A DNA stretch of 41,721 nucleotides. Source: Rhabdothermincola_A sp041688815 (GTDB lineage: Bacteria > Actinomycetota > Acidimicrobiia > Acidimicrobiales > Acidimicrobilacustridaceae). The notes below the pieces were generated by a model that was not told the DNA's origin, searched no databases, and saw only the letters and a program-made list of their open reading frames with translations. Positions 37,951 to 41,721 of the stretch are shown here, piece after piece; positions within the stretch are counted from its first letter, which is position 1; each line of letters opens with the position of its first letter. Position numbers and translations under genes: made by a program. Location: the NCBI GenBank assembly GCA_041688815.1, contig JBDNHK010000083.1, positions 1 through 41,721 of the forward strand, in the 5' to 3' direction.

Positions 37951-38217
37951 TCAGACCCTGACGCGCACCGGCACGTTGGCGTAGCCGGCGATCTCGACGT
38001 CGGTGAGCCCGGTCGTCACGCCATCACCTCGGTCGACCTCGACCTGGGTGAGCTCGCTCAGCATGTCGTCGCCCGGCCTGGAGAAGGTGGGCCAGTCCTT
38101 GTGGGCCTCGCACACGTCGTCGAATCGCGACAAGGCGTAGAAGTCGTAGCGCTCGCTGTAGTACACGGGGGTCGGGGTCGGGGTCGGGGTCGGGGCCCCG
38201 GGGGCGGGGTCAGGCAT
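37951..38217 (-). pseudogene. Cytochrome P450 remnant, twice deleted
   Basis: The 88-codon frame contains a P450 N-terminal stretch (VYYSERYDFYALSRFDDVCEAHKDWPTFS), then jumps to the segment before the I-helix (PGDDMLSELTQVEVDRGDG, TDVEIAGYAN), and ends NVPVRVRV, which resembles a P450 C-terminus. The I-helix Thr, the E-x-x-R motif and the haem-binding Cys loop are missing; intact enzymes are about 400 residues. Both joins are in frame. The start overlaps the thiolase stop by 8 bp, keeping the operon layout. Near the start a (GGGGTC)n repeat encodes alternating Pro-Thr. Confidence 0.7.
38168..38197. repeat. Hexanucleotide tandem repeat (GGGGTC)4 GGGGCC
   Basis: Four perfect GGGGTC units and a fifth GGGGCC lie in the 5' part of the P450 remnant and encode a Pro-Thr dipeptide repeat on the minus strand. 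The unit of six keeps the frame. Confidence 0.85.
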
Positions 38218-39412
38218 CGGGCTCGGTGCCCACGATCGAGACGAAGCTCACGCACTCCCCCGGCGCTCCGCCCAGGTTGTGGGTGAGCCCCCGCGACCGG
38301 TCGGCGGTGACGGTGGCGATCTGGCGTTCGGGGGGCGCCTCGTGGCGCAGCTGCAACCAGCACTCGAACAACATCCGCAGCCCCGATGCACCGATGGGGT
38401 GACCGAAGCTCTTCAACCCACCGTCGGGGTTCACCGGCAGATCACCGTCGCGGTCGAAGGCGCCGGCCAGTACGTCCTTCCACCCGAGGCCCCGCTCCGA
38501 GAAGCCGAGATCCTCCATGAGCACCAGCTCGGTGGGGGTGAAGCAGTCGTGCACCTCGGCCATGGCCAGGGCTCGGCGGGGATCGTCGATACCGGCCTGG
38601 CGGTAGGCGTCCTCGGCCGAGCGCACCACCTCGGGAAAGGTCGTGTAGTCGTAGTCCGGGTCCATGGCCCCACCGCCGGGGCCGGCCACGAAGCTCAGCG
38701 CCTTCACGAACAACGGGTGTTCGGTGTAGCGGTGGGCGTCCTCGGCGCGACAGAGGATGGCGGCCGCGGATCCGTCGCTCACCCCGCTGCAGTCGAACAC
38801 GCCGAGTTGCCCGGCCACCAACGGCGACCGCCCGATAGTTTCCAGCGAAACCTCTTTGCGGTACTGGGCGCGAGGGTTGACGGCACCGTTCTGGTGGTTC
38901 TTCCAGGCGATGCGGCTCATGACCGACTTCATCTCGTCGGGATCGAGGCCGAATTTGTGGGCGTAGGCCGGCGCCAGGAACGAGAACGCCGCCGGCGACG
39001 ACAACGCGGCGTCGGTGCCGTCGCCCACCGGCCGGATGCCGGTGAGGCCCGAGTACCCGGAGTCCTTCAGCTTCTCGACCCCGATCGCCATGGCCAGGTC
39101 GTAGGCGCCCGAGGCCACGGCGTAGCAGGCGTTGCGAAACGCCTCAGACCCGGTGGCGCAGAAGTTCTCGACGCGTGACACGGGCTTGTAGTCGATCTTC
39201 AGCGGCTTCGACAGGGTGATGCCCGACACGCCCGAGCCCATGGTGCCCAACCAGAACGCGTCGATGTCGTCGAGGGCCACCCCGGCCGAGGCGATGGCCT
39301 CGGTGGCGGCGTCGGTGAGCAGGTCGTCGACGCCCTGGTCCCATCGCTCGCCGAAGGGCGTGCACCCCATCCCGACGATGGCGACCTGGTCGCGTATGCC
39401 GTTGCTGGTCAT
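38210..39412 (-). CDS. Thiolase-family protein (acetyl-CoA acetyltransferase/SCP2-type thiolase)
   Basis: The 400-residue thiolase has the nucleophile C85 (VENFCATGSEAF), the HDCF motif (EVHDCFTPTELV) and GHPIGASGLRM with the catalytic His; the C-terminal G-x-C motif reads GECVSF. All elements needed for thiolytic cleavage of 3-oxoacyl-CoA are present. SCP2-type thiolases paired with a DUF35 protein are known in steroid side-chain degradation, where they can act as retro-aldolases, and the upstream gene here encodes a DUF35 domain. ATG 39412 overlaps the stop of that gene (ATGA). Confidence 0.87.
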   Translation of the reverse strand: MTSNGIRDQVAIVGMGCTPFGERWDQGVDDLLTDAATEAIASAGVALDDIDAFWLGTMGSGVSGITLSKPLKIDYKPVSRVENFCATGSEAFRNACYAVASGAYDLAMAIGVEKLKDSGYSGLTGIRPVGDGTDAALSSPAAFSFLAPAYAHKFGLDPDEMKSVMSRIAWKNHQNGAVNPRAQYRKEVSLETIGRSPLVAGQLGVFDCSGVSDGSAAAILCRAEDAHRYTEHPLFVKALSFVAGPGGGAMDPDYDYTTFPEVVRSAEDAYRQAGIDDPRRALAMAEVHDCFTPTELVLMEDLGFSERGLGWKDVLAGAFDRDGDLPVNPDGGLKSFGHPIGASGLRMLFECWLQLRHEAPPERQIATVTADRSRGLTHNLGGAPGECVSFVSIVGTEPDA

Positions 39413-40884
39413 GGCGTGGCTCCTTCACTGGTGACTGCCGGTTCGACGGGACCACTCGCGGGCCGGGCCTTCCAGAAGTAGTTGTGCACGCCCTGGGCCG
39501 TGGAGAGGCGCCGAAAGACCATCTCGACCGGCGTACCGATGGCCACGGTGTTGGGGTCGACATCGGTCATCTCGCAGCGGTAACGACCGCCGCCCTCGAA
39601 GTCGACGACGGCACCGACGACGGGCGGCGACATCGAGTGGGCCAGGTGATCGATGGTGAAGGTGGCCACCCGGCCCTCGACGTCGGCCAGGCGCTCGGGG
39701 CGCATCCGATCGACGGCGTGGCACTTCAGACAGACCCGGGTCGGCGGCAGGTGGCGGAAGCCGCACTCCTCGCAGCGGCTGGCCACGAACCCGCTCTTCC
39801 AGGGGCCCGACCGCCATGTGGCCGGGGCGCCGGGCCGCTCGGGGTCGGGCCGGCGGGCCGGCTCGCGCTGCAGTCGGCCTCGCCAGGTCAGAAAGCGGGT
39901 GTAGGGCAGGTCGTCACGCCCCGACTCGACGAGTTCGGCCACCGATCGCAGGCCGGCCTCGGTCCGCGCCGCCCGCATGCCGTCGATCGACGGTGACACC
40001 TGCAACAGGGTGACGTCGGCGCCGTCGGCGACGACCACGACGGCGATCACTGCCTCCGGTCGGGCTCGGTCGAGGACATCGGCCAGCACGAACCCGGCGT
40101 GGGCGGCCCCGAGGTTGCCCGTGCTCACCAGTCGGTCGTCGGCCACTGCTTCGGGCCGCACCCCGACGACGGCCCGGGCGCCGGCCACCGCCCTCGGGTT
40201 CAGCCCGGCGAGCACCAGATGATCGATGGCTTCGGGCAGCACCCCCGCCGCTTTCAGCGCGTCGGCGAACGCCGCCTCCACCAGGGGCCCGTAGACCTCC
40301 TGACCGAAACGGTCCTCCCAGGTGCGGGACTGGTCCTCCCCCGGCGTGCGCCAGCGGTCGAGGAACTCGGTGCTGGCAGTGCCTCGACCGATGGTGGTGG
40401 CCGCCACCGGTTCGTGGCTGTCGTCGCCGAAGACGAGGGCGACGGCACCGTCGCCGGAGTCGCGTTCCTCGGGCCCTCCGGCCGGGCCGGTGCGCAGGTC
40501 GGACTGCACCACCATCGTCCGGCGGCCGACGGCCAGCGCTTCAGCGGCGCGCCAGGCACCCACGGCCGCCCTCACCGAACCGATGGCGTCGTAGCTGCCG
40601 GCGGCGGGGTCGAGGTCGACGGCGTCGTGGATGGCCGCGGCGTTGCTCTTGTCGAGGTAGGCGGGGTCAGGGGTGGAGAAGAAGAGGTCCTGGGGCCCGG
40701 GGCCGACGAGCGGGGCGAGCGCCCGCCGGGCGGCCTCCACCCCCATGGTGGTGGTGTCCTCGTCGTAGGACGCGACCCGACGTGAACCTCGTCCGGCGGG
40801 GCCGCCGAGGGCGATGCCGATGGCCGAGCGGCGCAACCGCCAGTACGGGAGGTACACCCCCCACGACACGATCCCCGCAGTCAC
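39409..40884 (-). CDS. HMG-CoA synthase-like / DUF35 (zinc ribbon-OB) fusion
   Basis: The 491-residue protein joins an HMG-CoA-synthase-like thiolase fold (about 1-340; GIVSWGVYLPYWRL, SYDEDTTTMGVEAARRAL) to a C-terminal DUF35 domain. That domain has a rubredoxin-like zinc ribbon CEECGFRHLPPTRVCLKC (about 371-388) followed by an OB fold (VATFTIDHLAHSMSPP). The place of the catalytic Cys in HMG-CoA synthase (N-x-C-x-x-G) reads AIGSVRAAVG, with V104, so condensation chemistry is unlikely from this domain. Such proteins may scaffold or assist the neighbouring thiolase. GTG 40884 follows AGGGGT; the longer frame to 41085 is unlikely since it opposes the nitroreductase gene. Confidence 0.83.
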   Translation of the reverse strand: MTAGIVSWGVYLPYWRLRRSAIGIALGGPAGRGSRRVASYDEDTTTMGVEAARRALAPLVGPGPQDLFFSTPDPAYLDKSNAAAIHDAVDLDPAAGSYDAIGSVRAAVGAWRAAEALAVGRRTMVVQSDLRTGPAGGPEERDSGDGAVALVFGDDSHEPVAATTIGRGTASTEFLDRWRTPGEDQSRTWEDRFGQEVYGPLVEAAFADALKAAGVLPEAIDHLVLAGLNPRAVAGARAVVGVRPEAVADDRLVSTGNLGAAHAGFVLADVLDRARPEAVIAVVVVADGADVTLLQVSPSIDGMRAARTEAGLRSVAELVESGRDDLPYTRFLTWRGRLQREPARRPDPERPGAPATWRSGPWKSGFVASRCEECGFRHLPPTRVCLKCHAVDRMRPERLADVEGRVATFTIDHLAHSMSPPVVGAVVDFEGGGRYRCEMTDVDPNTVAIGTPVEMVFRRLSTAQGVHNYFWKARPASGPVEPAVTSEGATP

Positions 40885-40969
40885 ACCCCTGCCCCTCGCT
40901 GCCACGTCGAACCGACCGAACCGGAAGGTTCCCCGCACGCAGCCTAACGGTGGGACAGGCTCTGGGGCC

Positions 40970-41605
40970 ATGGACACGACCGCGACCGACCACCTCCTCC
41001 GCACCACCCGGGCCGTACGTCGACGGCTCGATCTCGAGCGGGCCGTCGAGCCCGAGATCATCCTCGACTGCCTGCGACTGGCCACTCAGGCGCCGACGGC
41101 GAGCAACGACCAGAACTGGCGTTGGCTCGTCGTCACCGACGCCGATCTACGGGCGAAGCTGGCTGAGCTGTACCGCTCCAGCGGCATCGACTACCTCACC
41201 CACGCCGCCGAGACCGAGCCCGACCCCCAGACCCGGCGTGTCTACGAGAGCGCACTGGCTCTCACCGATGTGCTGGCCCAGGTACCCGTGCACGTGATCC
41301 CGTGCATCGAGCGTCGGTTCGACGGCGCTCCCAACCCGATCGCGGCATCGGCGTACGGGTCGATCCTCCCGGCGGCCTGGAGCTTCCTGCTGGCGTTGCG
41401 CTCACGGGGCCTGGGCTCGGTGTGGACGACGCTGCACCTGTTCCGAGAGCAGGAGGCAGCCGAACTGCTGGGCATCCCGGACCACGTCACGCAGGTGGCG
41501 CTGTTCCCCGTGGCCTACACGATCGGCACCGAGTTCAAGCCCGCGGCGCGGCCACCGGTCGAGAGCGTCACCTCGTGGAACCGATGGGGTGGTCCCCGCC
41601 CCTGA
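40970..41605 (+). CDS. Nitroreductase-family flavoprotein
   Basis: This 211-residue FMN enzyme of the nitroreductase superfamily begins LLRTTRAVRRRLDLERAVEPEIILDCLRLATQAPTASNDQNWRW, the usual FMN-phosphate binding (RAVRR) and A-P-T-A-S-N-x-Q-x-W motif. The second half has ILPAAWSFLLALRSRGLGSVWTT, which closes the FMN site, and ends EFKPAARPPVESVTSW. It would reduce nitro groups, quinones or similar acceptors with NAD(P)H. It is divergent from the HMG-like gene. ATG 40970 is the first Met of the domain; the frame is open upstream to 40814 without support. Physiological substrate unknown. Confidence 0.85.
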   Translation: MDTTATDHLLRTTRAVRRRLDLERAVEPEIILDCLRLATQAPTASNDQNWRWLVVTDADLRAKLAELYRSSGIDYLTHAAETEPDPQTRRVYESALALTDVLAQVPVHVIPCIERRFDGAPNPIAASAYGSILPAAWSFLLALRSRGLGSVWTTLHLFREQEAAELLGIPDHVTQVALFPVAYTIGTEFKPAARPPVESVTSWNRWGGPRP

Positions 41606-41704
41606 CCCCTTCGTCACCCCTTTCGGAGGATGACCGGTGTGGAATCATGGACACCAGGCGGGATCAACCGCCGCCGACAGGAACGCCATCTCGAGGAGGG
41701 CCAC

Positions 41705-41721
41705 ATGGCCGACAGCAGCGG
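41705..41721 (+). CDS. Start of an unidentified gene (truncated by window edge)
   Basis: ATG 41705 is preceded by GAGGAGGGCCAC, a strong ribosome-binding site, and opens MADSS before the window ends. No function can be given. The 99 bp between the nitroreductase stop and this start contain no other gene. Confidence 0.5.

Noticed and set aside
1..41721. CRISPR arrays, tRNA or rRNA genes, transposases
   Set aside because: I saw no regularly spaced repeats with unique spacers, no cloverleaf or rRNA sequence and no transposase motifs; the repeats found are short and tandem.

Overview
The window is very GC-rich, densely packed bacterial DNA. It has many GTG starts, 4-bp ATGA/GTGA gene overlaps, and a large set of acyl-CoA dehydrogenases, crotonases, SDRs, CoA-transferases and acyl-CoA ligases. 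Together with a DUF222/HNH endonuclease gene this points to an actinobacterium. I favour Acidimicrobiia, but that is inference from gene style, not from a marker gene. I see no rRNA, tRNA, CRISPR array, transposase or transcription-factor gene.

Region 1 (1-6865) looks like a sugar, polyol or sugar-acid module. It holds an FGGY kinase on the minus strand that runs off the left edge. On the plus strand follow two gutted dehydrogenase genes (SDR, zinc MDR), an amidohydrolase, a D-2-hydroxyacid dehydrogenase, a class II aldolase and a GMC oxidoreductase pair whose small subunit is frameshifted. Region 2 (6867-31224) is acyl-CoA metabolism: three ligases, five acyl-CoA dehydrogenases, three crotonases of different catalytic types, three SDRs, two kinds of CoA-transferase, a thioesterase, a VOC protein, a DUF2889 protein and an APH-like kinase paired with an ACAD10/11-like dehydrogenase. 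A DUF222/HNH endonuclease gene sits in the middle (22193-23506). Region 3 (31371-36462) is a signalling block: a SpoIIE/PP2C-like membrane protein without its metal-binding core, a two-cyclase/ATPase/TPR protein built like soluble adenylyl cyclase, a gutted RsbW-like kinase and an RsbV-like STAS protein. Region 4 (36499-40884, minus strand) is an operon-like run of an HMG-CoA-synthase-like/DUF35 fusion, a thiolase, a cytochrome P450 remnant, a phytanoyl-CoA-dioxygenase-like protein and an HD-domain protein. A nitroreductase and the first codons of another gene close the window.

Regions 1 and 2 are tied together by a 16-bp palindrome, consensus MTGACR-N4-YGTCAK. It occurs nine times between 859 and 23795, always at a promoter or start codon. 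Several sites serve divergent gene pairs, and several overlap the -10 box of apparently leaderless genes. The regulator is not encoded here, so this looks like one regulon controlled in trans. The HNH gene lies between two copies of a 27-bp sequence containing this operator, as expected if a mobile cassette had inserted into a formerly shared divergent promoter.

A second theme is genes that keep their natural ends and operon junctions but have lost their catalytic cores: SDR, MDR, SpoIIE-like, RsbW-like and P450, with a possible clipped end on the cyclase. These may be real decay or assembly errors, and reads would decide.
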